Shown here in pieces: positions 9,273 to 20,000 of a stretch of 64,000 nucleotides of DNA. Positions within the stretch are counted from its first letter, which is position 1. Every line of letters begins with the position of its first letter. The stretch spans positions 744,001 through 808,000 of the forward strand of contig NZ_JACIFF010000001.1 in the NCBI RefSeq assembly GCF_014197245.1, written 5' to 3'. A program made the translations under genes and the position numbers. The stretch comes from Neolewinella aquimaris (GTDB taxonomy: Bacteria; Bacteroidota; Bacteroidia; Chitinophagales; Saprospiraceae). The notes beneath the pieces are model-generated. The model did no database searches. It worked only from the letters and a program-made list of their open reading frames with translations, and was not told the origin of the DNA.

Positions 9273-9676
9273 AAATTAAGATTTTAGGATTTCTAAAAGC
9301 CCTGCGAGGGATAAGGTGGCAGCTACACATTAGCGCTGTCCGCAGCCGGGGCAAGTAGGGAGGACCAAAATAAGACAAGTACGAAAGAAGACGGGGAAGG
9401 GCGGAGGTATTCGCGCATCAACTGCTCCCGTAATGTTTCGGTATGGACCCAAGCGAGCAGCTGACTTCCTCGGAATAAAATTGGATTGCACAAGAAAGAA
9501 GATTAGGGGCCGAAGCGGCGGAAAAGTCGACGGAAACGATTAATTTATCATAGCCGGGTGATTTTGCGGCGGTTACCGTGGTCATCGATGAAAAAGATCA
9601 ACCCGCGGTATGATTTGCGTCACCCCCAATTAAATCACGGACTCCCACCTTCGGAAGTAACCAAATCATCGTACGC
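9273..9676. other. Divergent intergenic region
   Basis: 404 bases lie between the divergent sulfatase and universal stress protein genes, so it must hold both promoters. No gene and no strong repeat or hairpin was recognised. Confidence 0.5.
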
Positions 9677-10585
9677 ATGAAAACGATCGAATCAATCCTC
9701 GTTCCCACCGATTTTTCCGAGGTGGCCCTATCCGCCTACTGCTACGCCCTCCGGCTGGCCGATGCCCTGGACGCCAGCGTCGAGCTGATGTACAGCATTC
9801 CACCTACCACGTCGACGCCCGGCTACGGTACCTTTATCAACACCCTGACCTCGGTGATCAACGAAGAAGCGAGAAACAACCTGAACGCCTTCCTGCAGCG
9901 GGGCATCGGCCGGGTTAACGACAAGCTTCATCACGTACCCCGCGTATCGACGTTCATCAAGGTCGGTGACCTGCGCTTCTCCATTCGTCGCCACGTCGAG
10001 CAGGAGAACAATCAGCTCATCGTGATGGGCACGAAGGGTCGCCACGATGCCTGGGACGATTTCCTGGGCACCAACGCTTCCTATCTGGCCGGTCGCGCGC
10101 CCTGTCCCGTGCTGATCATTCCGCCCAATACGGAATACCGGAATATCGAATCGATTTGCTTTGCCACCGACCTCAACGACGTAGGCACCTTCCAGGCCGG
10201 TGAGGTACTGCGGGCCCTGCGCCCCTTCGAACCCAAGCTGGAATTCTTGCACGTTCATACCAACGACAAGGATGTGACGGACTTCAACATCAACCTGTTA
10301 CGTGAGGTATTCGACCGGCCCGAAACGGGAATGCGCGCCAGCTTCACCAATCGCAAAGCCGAGGACGTGACCGGCGCAATTTTCGCTTTCGCCTTTGAGC
10401 AAAACTGTGACCTGGTGGTAATGCACCGCCCGGACCGGCCTTGGTTCGTCCGGCTCCTGCGCAAGAGCAACACCCGGGAGGCCGTTCAACGCGCCCGCCT
10501 CCCGCTACTGATTATTACCGCCCGGGATCTCGCCGCTTCCGACCTCCCCACCGAGCGTAACACGACCGAACAACAAAGCGCTTAA
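9677..10585 (+). CDS. Tandem universal stress protein (two Usp domains)
   Basis: This is a 302-residue cytoplasmic protein with two Usp folds in tandem. Domain 1 (about 1-150) starts with SILVPTDFSE. It keeps the nucleotide-binding signature G-x2-G-x9-G-T (GTKGRHDAWDDFLGT), so it probably binds ATP. Domain 2 (about 155-285) starts with SICFATDL and ends LPLLII, but the glycine motif is replaced by HRPDRPWFVRLLRKSN. It is therefore unlikely to bind ATP in the same way. The asymmetric pairing suggests one sensing and one structural domain, which is an inference. Tandem Usp proteins in Bacteroidota often respond to starvation or oxygen stress. Confidence 0.92.
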   Translation: MKTIESILVPTDFSEVALSAYCYALRLADALDASVELMYSIPPTTSTPGYGTFINTLTSVINEEARNNLNAFLQRGIGRVNDKLHHVPRVSTFIKVGDLRFSIRRHVEQENNQLIVMGTKGRHDAWDDFLGTNASYLAGRAPCPVLIIPPNTEYRNIESICFATDLNDVGTFQAGEVLRALRPFEPKLEFLHVHTNDKDVTDFNINLLREVFDRPETGMRASFTNRKAEDVTGAIFAFAFEQNCDLVVMHRPDRPWFVRLLRKSNTREAVQRARLPLLIITARDLAASDLPTERNTTEQQSA

Positions 10586-10825
10586 GGGACCGTGCTTTGC
10601 TACGGCTAACCGCCCAGTATCATTGATGCATACTGGTGTGCAGTAATGTGCAGTTTACCGGCATGATCGTCACCCGGGGGGTCGAACCGGTGATGTTGTC
10701 GCAGTTCGGCGAACGAGGGGGTGAAGGTGGAAATCACTATACTTTGATCAAATGTATTGCTTGTAATCCCATAACTTAAGTCTGAGAACAATATGTAGAA
10801 CAACCACCACACCGACCCACCCACT

Positions 10826-13800
10826 ATGCCCCCAGAATTCACCCTCTCCATTCGTGGCACCCGCACCACGTCCACAGAATTTCGGTCGGAAGTTTTTGAC
10901 GAGTTGTTTGAGGTACGGGAGACGTTTGACCTGGCCACGGTCCGCGGAGGCGTCACCCAGTACGACCGGAGGTTGACCGACGAGATCGTCGGCCTGGTCG
11001 CTGAGGGAGACGTGGAATGGTTCGGCTACGCGGATGACCTGCCCGACGTATATGGGGAGGAGGTGCAAATATTCAGGAGCGGCCAGGCCGGTTTTATGGT
11101 GCCTACCACCCTGACCTCGCCGCAATCCGCCCAACGTTCAGTTATCGATCGGGTCAAGGTTAAACTACTTAAGATCATTAAGGGGAGGGCAGTCTCCAAC
11201 GGACTGGCCGAGGTTACGGCGCGTACCCTGGCCCGGCGCATTGATGAATCCAACACGAAAAAACGCGGCTTACTCAGCGTGGATCGCACCGGCGGCTTGC
11301 GCGAATTGCCCGCTGATGCTTCGTTTGCAAAGGCACTCATCTTTATCCATGGCACGGCCTCTAACTTTGAAGGCGGCTTCGGTAACATCGATCCGGAGTA
11401 CTGGCAGCGCATCCACGATCAATACCCGGGGCAGGTGTATGCCTTTAACCACCCTACCCTCTCCGCTTCGCCCGTACGCAACGCCCTGGACCTGCTTGAG
11501 GCCCTGCCGGCCGGGGCGAACTTCGACCTCATTACCCACTCGCGGGGCGGATTGGTCGGCGACGTGCTTGCCCGCTGCGACAGCCGCCTGGAGGTAAGGG
11601 GGTACACCGAGGCTGAGATCGCACTCGTTAGCAAGGATTACGAAGGAGAAGGAGCGAGTCAGGATTCGTCCATCCCACAAGAAATGCGGGATCTCGCCGG
11701 TATCGCTCAGGAGAAGGGTGTTTTCGTCCACCGCATCGTGCGGGTAGCCTGTCCGGCTCAGGGCACCACCCTGTTGTCCGACCGATTAGATCACTACCTG
11801 AACGCCATACTCGGGCTGTTGGGTAAGGCAGTCGGTGGCCGCGCCAATCCATTTTATTCTCTCTTCAAGACCTTTTTACTCAAGGTCGTCGAGGAACGGG
11901 AGGATCCCGCGAGTTTTCCCGGCCTCTACGCCATGGTTCCTGACCTGGCCTTCATCAAGGTGAACAACAATCCGAGCTTTGAACTCAAGACCGAGCTCAT
12001 CAGCATTGCGGGCGATGCAGACATCGGCGGGGGTGCCTTGCAGTCCCTCAAGGTCATTCTGTCGAATCTCTATTACTGGCAGGAGAACGACCTGGTCGTT
12101 AATACGTCGAGCATGTCGGAAGGCATCGCGCGCCGACCCAGCAACTTGGTGTGTACCATCGCCAACGGGAAAGTAGATCACTTTTCCTACTTCGACGAAC
12201 GCGAACACATGGCAATCGTCACGGCCATCCTGACCCGCGGCACCCTCCCCGCCGGCGCGGCATTGATCGCGCGGGAAGACCTGCCCTCGGCACGCCCGCA
12301 GCTACTCGGGCAGCTGCAGCCCGATGAAATTCACCCTAGGCAACCTTCCGGAATGCGTCCGATCGCAGTCCTGCTGCCCGGGATCATGGGGTCTAACCTC
12401 TACGCCAAGGACGAGCGGCAGTGGATGGATCTACGGGCCCTTCACGCGGGAGGATTCGTCAAACACCTGAGCGACACCTCTGCGGGAGTTCGGGCGTTGA
12501 GTCTGATCAAGACCTACTACGGCAAGTTCGTAGAAAAGCTGAATAAAAGAAACTACGATGTACGCGTTTTTCCCTACGATTGGAGAATGTCCTTAACGGA
12601 AGCCGCAAAAAAGCTCCGCGACGTACTCCAGGAACTCAACAAAACTGAGCAGCCCGTCCGACTGGTAGCGCACTCAATGGGGGGACTGGTCGTACGGCAG
12701 CTCATGATCGATCATCGGGAAGCGTGGGAAGTGTACCGCGACCGCCCGGGGGCACGGGTTGTGCTACTGGGAACACCGTGGCGCGGCTCCTACCTGATTA
12801 CCCAGGTGCTGACGGGTCACGCGCGCAGTGTCCGCCAACTCGCCGTGCTCGACTTTTACCACAATGAATATGACCTCGTAAGTTGCCTTGGTCGCTTTCC
12901 CGGCATATACGAATTGTTGCCGCTAGACGATGCATCCCTCGCGGATCCAGCTACCTGGAAACAGCTACGAAACGCCCGGAATGCCAAAAAAATGGCCGCC
13001 ATTCCGCAATCTATGCTGGATGCATTTCTCGAGTACCGCGACAACACGGAAAAAGGCATCTCGGCATTTACGGACCTCGATTGGGCAGTACTGTATTACG
13101 TCGCTGGAAACCACGCTGAAACGGTGGACGGCTATAAATTGCGGTCGTCGATGTTTCGGCAAGGTGACCGTCTCCGGTACCTCACGACTTCGGAAGGCGA
13201 CGGTAGCGTCACCTGGAAACGGGGTATTCCGACCCGCCTGCCCACCAAGCAGGTCTTTTATACTAATACCCAGCACGGTCAATTGGCAAACGATCCTTCC
13301 CTGTTTGCCGGGATAATCGACGTGCTCGAAAAGGGTGATACTACGGACGTTGCGTTCAGTAAACTTCCGAAGCGACGTGGACTGCGCGGTGCCCCCCAGA
13401 GAGTCCGCAGCGCGCCTCCAACCCGTAGTGTCGCAATCACGGATCAGTCCGCAATCGATAACCTGTTCGGCTTATATCCTAGCGAGGAAATTTTCAGCCC
13501 TACAGGGACTAAGATCCACGTAGAGGTATTCAATGGAGATCTCAAATGGGCGCGTCATCCCGTGATGGTCGGCCACTTTGCCCACGACGGAATTGTGAGT
13601 GCCGAGCGAACGTTAGACAACTACCTGGACAATGTGCTCTCCGAGCGACTCTCCATGGGATTTTATCCGGCCCAAGTGGGGGACCAGGACGTGGTCATCG
13701 ACTACGCCAACCGACCCCGCGGAGCCATCATCGTCGGCCTGGGCGACAAGGAGGAACTTACCGGTTACAACCTGGCGCGAACGGTGGAAAAAGGAGTCCT

Positions 13801-16231
13801 GAAGTACGCGGTCTTTAATCGCGACAATCAGAGCCACCCGGATGCGGCAAGGAACAGTCACGCTATCAGTACCCTCCTGATCGGAAGCAACTACGGAGAA
13901 TTGCCGCTGCGGGAATGCATTCAAAGCATCGTTCTCGGTGTAATGCAGGCCAACAAGGTCATCGAGAGCTTCGACCAGCGCGGCAAACGGCTGCACCCCA
14001 TACACTTTATTCAGTTCGTGGACTACTACGAGGACCGCGCATACGAATGTTACAAAACCCTGCTCGATATCGAAGAGGGAGATTCGTCCCTACCAGTAAG
14101 TTTGAACCGCCAGATCAAGTTTGGGATGGGTCGCAGAAAACGCTTCCTGCGCGAAGACAGCCGCAGTTGGTGGCAAACCTTCACCACCAGTGTGCAGAAG
14201 GAAACCGTACCCTGCGATGAGGACGGAGGGCGCGAATACCTGGACTTTACCACCTACAACCGCGGCTCCTCCATCAGTCAGGACAATGTCCACAGCAACC
14301 TGGAACTCGCCCGCTTCCTGGCTGAGGAACTTTCTACCGAGCAGCGGTGGGATCCAAGCGACGCGAAGGTCATCTTCGAACTCCTGGTTCCTAACCGCTA
14401 CAAGGACTTTATCCGCAACCACCGTAACATTGCCTGGCGCATGGATACCGGCAGCGCTGCCTTCCCCTGGGAGATGTTCCACGATCCACTCTACGACAGC
14501 AGCCCAACCTTCACCAAATCCGGTCTGGTGCGGCAACTGATTTCCACCTCGGCGAATATCCGCCCGGCGCTGGTACGGGAAGCAACGGCCATGGTAATTG
14601 CCAATCCGACCTTTACCCGCGAAGACCTGCCCCCCCTACCCGGTGCGGAGGCGGAAGGCAGAGAAGTACTGAAACTACTGCAGCAGGCCAAGTTTAGGAC
14701 TGCGAGTAAGATTTATCAGGATCCAGTAGAAATTACCAAAGCGCTCTTCGGGCAACGTCAGAAGATCGTCCACGTCGCCTCCCACGGAGAGTTCGACCCC
14801 GAGCGGGGACGGGTAGGCATTGCCATCGGCGGTGGGCAACTGTTGACGCCGGGCACCCTGCGACAGTTTAGTGCCATCCCGGAACTGGTATTCGTGAACT
14901 GCTGCTTCGTCGGACAGATCGACCCTAAACTCGAAGCGTACCGGCGCGGGCGCCACAAACTGGCTGCGAATATCGGTACTCAATTGATCGAGGTAGGCGT
15001 AAAGGCCGTAGTGGTAGCCGGCTGGGCGGTTGACGACGACGCTGCCAAAACCTTTGCGATCACGTTCTACGAAGCCATGCTGGACGGCTCCTATTTCGGG
15101 GAGGCCGTGCTACGGGCACGCAGCAATTGTTACCAGCGGCACGGAGATGTTAACACCTGGGGTGCCTACCAGTGTTACGGTGACCCGCATTACCGCTGCA
15201 TCGAAGTTGTTGCGGGTGAAGCAGGCGGCGGTAAATCCACCCTGAAGCAGGAGATCATCCTTGAGTTTGATAACTTGATTTCCCGCTCAATGAGCCTGGA
15301 AGTGAACGGCAGTATCCACGGCCACATCGAAGAATTGCACGAACTGGCCGATACCTACAGCAACACCGCCCGCGAGTTGGGGATCGATTCTTGCGATCTC
15401 CAGCGGAGGCAGGCCAGGTTCTACATGTACATGGCCGATTACGTACGCGCAACCACCGCGTTCCGGCGACTCTTCGAGGCGGGCACCGGCAAATACTACG
15501 AGCTGGACCGCTTCGCATTCGAGAACATACAGGCCAAACAATTGGTCCGCAATCACCGCAGTGGACTGACCGATTCCGAAGAGGTGAAACTTGCAATCGG
15601 GCAAATTATCGAGCGGCTGACCGCGGCTGGGTGCGACCATCTTGGACCGGAACTATCCGCTACGGTAGGGAGCACGTATAAGCGTGCGGCACTTCTCTGC
15701 AATAAATCGCTCGCCCGTGACTATCTCGAGAAAGGTGCCACCTGCTACCTTAAGGCAGCTCGCCAGATCGGCATCAACGAACGTAACAGCATCTACTTTG
15801 CTACCCGCTTCCTAACCCTGGCTACCTTTACCAACCGGGGTCTAAAGGCCCCGCGGATCAACATCAAAGACGAATTCGGTGAAGAGCCGTTGAAGTACGT
15901 GGAAAAGACCCTTTTGCAACTCGACGGTCTACCCGATGCATACGATTCCGTTTATTCACAATTGGCCGAGATTCAACTGCGACTCTGTAAACTCGTGACC
16001 GGATCTGTAACCGGGCAGTTGAGCAAGCAGCAATCCAAGCACGAAACCGAGAGGCTCGTCAAGCTCTACCGCGAACAGCTATCGGAGTGCATTAACATCC
16101 GGGAATTTCACAGTGAGATCGAGCACCTCGAGTTTTTGCTAAGCATGTGTACGCTATTTAATATCCCCGCAGTAGCGCTCTCTACTTACCTAAATTCCGT
16201 ACTGGAGCCACTGAGGCTTGTTCTGCGGTAA
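10826..16231 (+). CDS. CHAT protease fused to two alpha/beta-hydrolase domains and an M17-N-like domain
   Basis: This is an 1801-residue cytoplasmic multidomain protein; no signal peptide is seen. Residues 1-160 are unassigned. Hydrolase 1 (about 165-470) has LIFIHGTAS and the nucleophile elbow HSRGG (Ser239), with later NDLVV and DHF. Hydrolase 2 (about 510-835) is LCAT/PGAP1-like. It has LLPGIMGSNLY, HSMGG (Ser617), WRGS, and GDGSV and HGQL, which supply Asp and His (His817). Residues about 895-1070 contain AIIVGLGDKEEL..NLARTVEKGV, resembling the macro-like N-terminal domain of M17 leucyl aminopeptidases, but no M17 catalytic domain follows. The CHAT domain (about 1155-1460) has the His of VHVASHGEF (His1320) and the Cys of VFVNCCF (Cys1359/1360). 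The rest (about 1475-1801) is helical and TPR-like. Intergenic gaps are 240 bases upstream and 791 downstream, so it is probably monocistronic. CHAT proteases with TPR partners occur in conflict and regulated-death systems. Confidence 0.88.
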   Translation: MPPEFTLSIRGTRTTSTEFRSEVFDELFEVRETFDLATVRGGVTQYDRRLTDEIVGLVAEGDVEWFGYADDLPDVYGEEVQIFRSGQAGFMVPTTLTSPQSAQRSVIDRVKVKLLKIIKGRAVSNGLAEVTARTLARRIDESNTKKRGLLSVDRTGGLRELPADASFAKALIFIHGTASNFEGGFGNIDPEYWQRIHDQYPGQVYAFNHPTLSASPVRNALDLLEALPAGANFDLITHSRGGLVGDVLARCDSRLEVRGYTEAEIALVSKDYEGEGASQDSSIPQEMRDLAGIAQEKGVFVHRIVRVACPAQGTTLLSDRLDHYLNAILGLLGKAVGGRANPFYSLFKTFLLKVVEEREDPASFPGLYAMVPDLAFIKVNNNPSFELKTELISIAGDADIGGGALQSLKVILSNLYYWQENDLVVNTSSMSEGIARRPSNLVCTIANGKVDHFSYFDEREHMAIVTAILTRGTLPAGAALIAREDLPSARPQLLGQLQPDEIHPRQPSGMRPIAVLLPGIMGSNLYAKDERQWMDLRALHAGGFVKHLSDTSAGVRALSLIKTYYGKFVEKLNKRNYDVRVFPYDWRMSLTEAAKKLRDVLQELNKTEQPVRLVAHSMGGLVVRQLMIDHREAWEVYRDRPGARVVLLGTPWRGSYLITQVLTGHARSVRQLAVLDFYHNEYDLVSCLGRFPGIYELLPLDDASLADPATWKQLRNARNAKKMAAIPQSMLDAFLEYRDNTEKGISAFTDLDWAVLYYVAGNHAETVDGYKLRSSMFRQGDRLRYLTTSEGDGSVTWKRGIPTRLPTKQVFYTNTQHGQLANDPSLFAGIIDVLEKGDTTDVAFSKLPKRRGLRGAPQRVRSAPPTRSVAITDQSAIDNLFGLYPSEEIFSPTGTKIHVEVFNGDLKWARHPVMVGHFAHDGIVSAERTLDNYLDNVLSERLSMGFYPAQVGDQDVVIDYANRPRGAIIVGLGDKEELTGYNLARTVEKGVLKYAVFNRDNQSHPDAARNSHAISTLLIGSNYGELPLRECIQSIVLGVMQANKVIESFDQRGKRLHPIHFIQFVDYYEDRAYECYKTLLDIEEGDSSLPVSLNRQIKFGMGRRKRFLREDSRSWWQTFTTSVQKETVPCDEDGGREYLDFTTYNRGSSISQDNVHSNLELARFLAEELSTEQRWDPSDAKVIFELLVPNRYKDFIRNHRNIAWRMDTGSAAFPWEMFHDPLYDSSPTFTKSGLVRQLISTSANIRPALVREATAMVIANPTFTREDLPPLPGAEAEGREVLKLLQQAKFRTASKIYQDPVEITKALFGQRQKIVHVASHGEFDPERGRVGIAIGGGQLLTPGTLRQFSAIPELVFVNCCFVGQIDPKLEAYRRGRHKLAANIGTQLIEVGVKAVVVAGWAVDDDAAKTFAITFYEAMLDGSYFGEAVLRARSNCYQRHGDVNTWGAYQCYGDPHYRCIEVVAGEAGGGKSTLKQEIILEFDNLISRSMSLEVNGSIHGHIEELHELADTYSNTARELGIDSCDLQRRQARFYMYMADYVRATTAFRRLFEAGTGKYYELDRFAFENIQAKQLVRNHRSGLTDSEEVKLAIGQIIERLTAAGCDHLGPELSATVGSTYKRAALLCNKSLARDYLEKGATCYLKAARQIGINERNSIYFATRFLTLATFTNRGLKAPRINIKDEFGEEPLKYVEKTLLQLDGLPDAYDSVYSQLAEIQLRLCKLVTGSVTGQLSKQQSKHETERLVKLYREQLSECINIREFHSEIEHLEFLLSMCTLFNIPAVALSTYLNSVLEPLRLVLR

Positions 16232-17022
16232 GGCCATATTATACTGCACCTGCGGGCCCGCCCACGTGTACGCACGCTGAACGAAATGCAATTTGACAAA
16301 CTGACATGAACGGCGGGAACGCAGGAGCAATGTTCTGGTCAAAATAAGCCCTTCCCGATCTCTTTAGCGCCTGGGCCGGCCTGGCCGGGTCACCGTACCT
16401 GACTACCAACGGGGATCAGCCGACCAATGGAATACATTGGTTTCTCCAAAGGAACACGGCACCTGCGACCCCGCGCCGAATCAAAGAAGGCGTTTATCGC
16501 CGAGTCTGGCTGATCGAATAATGTCATCGCCGGGCACTTGCGGATTATCTCGTTTAGCGCACTTAACTCAGGAAATTACAAATCACGCGTACGAAGGCCC
16601 AGAATATTATTTTGCCTTCCGGCAGCGACATTCCGTCCCCTTAAATAGTGATTACCACCAGTAATATTATTAAATAATGGAAAAGATGAACAATATTTTT
16701 TATCTGCCGGGAAAGTAATGTATGTTTAGTGCATCCTTTAGTTAATTAGTTACGAGACACTCACACACAAGAACACCAAATACACTTTTTTTCGCGGAAC
16801 CTTAGCAACCCGTACTTATACGTGTAATTCACGATAATGCGAGTTACCCCTTCCACCGGGCAATCTGCCCAGCTGTGGATAAGGTACCGTAATGCCCATA
16901 AAATATTGATGAGTACGAATCACCGTAATACGGGTAACCCGACGTAATGCGCGTAATTCACGTTTTATACAAGTTGTGACACCAATTTAATTTTATATAG
17001 TACTGGACTAACACACTACACT
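16232..17022. other. Long intergenic region upstream of the cohesin/dockerin genes
   Basis: 791 bases have no credible gene. It holds three copies of the dispersed GC-rich repeat (16246-16264, inverted at 16311-16331, and a variant at 16459-16480). Nearer the next gene are repeated short elements around GTAATTCACG (16824-16833 and 16953-16962) and three GTAAT[GA]C boxes. Confidence 0.5.
16821..16962. promoter_or_regulatory. Repeated GTAATTCACG / GTAATRC elements
   Basis: CGTGTAATTCACG at 16821-16833 is palindromic at its ends. GCGTAATTCACG recurs at 16951-16962, and CCGTAATGCC, CCGTAATACGG and ACGTAATGCG lie between them. Each GTAAT box is accompanied by a GTTACCC or GTAACCC block. The cluster sits 60-200 bases before the first giant gene and could be a set of binding sites; no regulator is identified. 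Confidence 0.35.
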
Positions 17023-20000
17023 ATGACCACACCATTACTTACGCCGGTAGGCAGGATATCCTCATGCCTATCAACTCCGATAATTCAGTGTATTATAATT
17101 GCTTTCCTGATACTTTTTGTGCACGGTCTTCCCGCGCAAAGTTTCGGCGAAAGCAGTCTGAATTTTGCCGGTAAAGGGGGCGTTTCCTCCGCTACTTCAC
17201 TGATGTACGGGCCGGACAGTCGACTCTACGTACTCAGTTCAAACGGAACGATCGACATTTTCTCCGTGCAGCGAAATGGGGACAACGACTACGTCGTCAC
17301 TGATGCGGAAGAATTACTGCACGTTAAAAATATTCCCAACCACAACGACGACGGAAGCTCGTCCGCCAATACCAACCGCCAGGCAACCGGACTGACGGTT
17401 GCCGGTACCGCGGCGGAACCGGTGATCTACGTCACTTCGAGCGACCCGCAGGTAGGCGGTCCTGGCGGCGACAAGGATCTCGACACCAACTCCGGGGTTA
17501 TTACCCGACTGGCCTGGAAGAACGGGTCCTGGGAAGTGGTCGATATCGTGCGAGGCCTATCCCGCTCGGAGGAAAATCACGCGACGAACGGCCTGGAATT
17601 CGTCACCATCAACGGCAGCGACTACCTCATCGTCTGCTCGGGTGGTCACACCAATGCCGGATCGCCCTCGGACAATTTTGCCTGGACGACCGAATACGCC
17701 CTGTCCGCAGCGGTCCTGTCGATCAACCTCACCCAGTTGGAAGCCATGCCCGTGCAGACGGATGCTACTTCCGGGAGGAAATACATTTACGACTTACCCA
17801 CGCTGGACGACCCCACCCGGTCAAACGTGAACGGGATTACCGATCCCGACTCACCGAACTACACCGGCGTTGACGTCGGTGACCCCTGGGGGGGTAATGA
17901 CGGGTTGAATCAGGCGATGATCGTGGCCGGAGGACCCGTCCAGATCTTTTCGGCCGGCTACCGGAATTCCTACGACCTGGCCGTTACCGCGGACGGCAAG
18001 GTGTTCGTTACCGACAATGGGGCCAACGGAGGATGGGGCGGACTGCCCGTCAATGAGGGAAATGACGGCACGGTCACCAACGACTACGTCTCCTCCGAAC
18101 CCGGCAGCTCCAGCTCGATCGGCGGTGAACAGGTGAATAATGCCGACCACCTGACGATGGTTACGGCCAATATTCAGAACTACACTTTCGGGAGCTTCTA
18201 CGGCGGACATCCCGCGCCCATACGGGCGAATCCCGCCGGTGCCGGACTTTTCACCAACCCGACAGCCAACGCCAACAGCAATTCCGTTTTCCGCACCCTG
18301 ATCTACGACCCCGACGGCTCCCGCGGTGCCGGTTACACTACCAACCCGAACATCGCGCTGCCCGCCAATTGGCCCCCGGTGCCCCTCGCTCAGGCCGATC
18401 CACGCGAAGGCGACTGGCGTGGTCCGGGAATCTCTAATCCCGACGGGGACGATGACGTACTGGTAACCACTTGGGGTACCAACACCAACGGAATCGACGA
18501 GTACACGGCCTCCAACTTCGGCGGTGCCATGCAGGGCGATTTGATCGCGGGGAAAAACGGAGGGGTGCTGCGCCGGGTGCAATTGAATTCCGACGGCAGC
18601 CTACTACAGTTGACCAATTCGTTTATATCCAACCTGAGCGGCAATGCCCTCGGGGTAACCTGCAATAGCGATAACGACCCTTTCCCGGGTACCATCTGGG
18701 TGGCTACCTACAACAGCTCCATTAAGGTGCTGGAGCCCCAGGACTTTGTAAACTGCATTCTACCCGGCGAAGCGGGCTATTCCGCAACGGCAGACAACGA
18801 CAGCGACGGCTACACCAATCAGGATGAGATCGATAACAAATCAGCCGCCCAGACCACGGAAGATGTGATCTGTAATGGTGGTAACCAGCCGAATGATTTT
18901 GATAAGTCGGCGGGGGGATCCCTCGTCTCCGACCTAAACGATCCGGACGACGACAACGACAACATCCCCGACGCCAACGATCCCTTTCAGTTGGGCGACC
19001 CGACGGATGGCGGTAGTGATGCCTTCGATCTACCGGTACTCAACGACTTACTTTCCGATAATCCGGAATTGAAGGGCTACCTGGGGCTTGGCTTTACCGG
19101 GCTGATGAACAACGGCGCCGCCAATCCCAACTGGCTGAACTGGCTCGACCGCCGCGATGATCCCAATGACCCCCACCCCAATGACATTCTCGGAGGTGCC
19201 GTCGGCGCCATGACCATGCAGATGACCTCCGGCACGGCCCTCGGCAGCACCAACACCCAGGAAAAGGCCTTTCAGTACGGCGTGAATGTCGACGAGAACG
19301 CCGGCACCTTCACCGTCGAAGGTCGCCTGTTCAACTTCACCTCGACCCACCAGCTTTACGATCCCCTGATCCCCGATAACAGTGAACTGGGGCTATTCAT
19401 GGGAGATGGAACCCAGAGCAACTACATCAAGCTCGTCCTGACGGCGGGAGGGCAGCTTCAGGCCCTGCAGGAGATCAACGACGTGCCGCAAACACCCGTT
19501 AGCGCCAACGTCACGGCATCCGATGATATCATCATGTACTTCCAGGTCAACGCCTCCTCCGGAGTCGTCACCCTCCAGTATGCGGTAGACGGCGGGGGCA
19601 TCCAGACCCTGGGAACCATTACGGCTACGGGAAGCATTCTGACCGCCATCAAGAACAGCGGTACGCCCCTGGCCGTAGGCCTGATCGGCACCTCCTACGA
19701 GGCGGGCAAGGAAGTGGAGGGCACCTGGGATTACCTGTACGTACAGAGTACCCAGCCCTACGCAGAACAAAGCCTGCCGAACATCGACGTACTAATTGGC
19801 AGCGCCACTCAAACCATCAGTTTGGGCGACTACTTCGGTGACGACAACGGCGACGGAAATCTGACCTACACCGTCCAGACCAATACCAATACGGCCGTTG
19901 GGGCGAGTATCGCAGGCAGCACGCTCTCGATCGCCATCCCCAACGCGGCCGCCGTGGCGGAGATCACCATTCGCGCGACCGATGCCGGGGGGCTTTTCGT

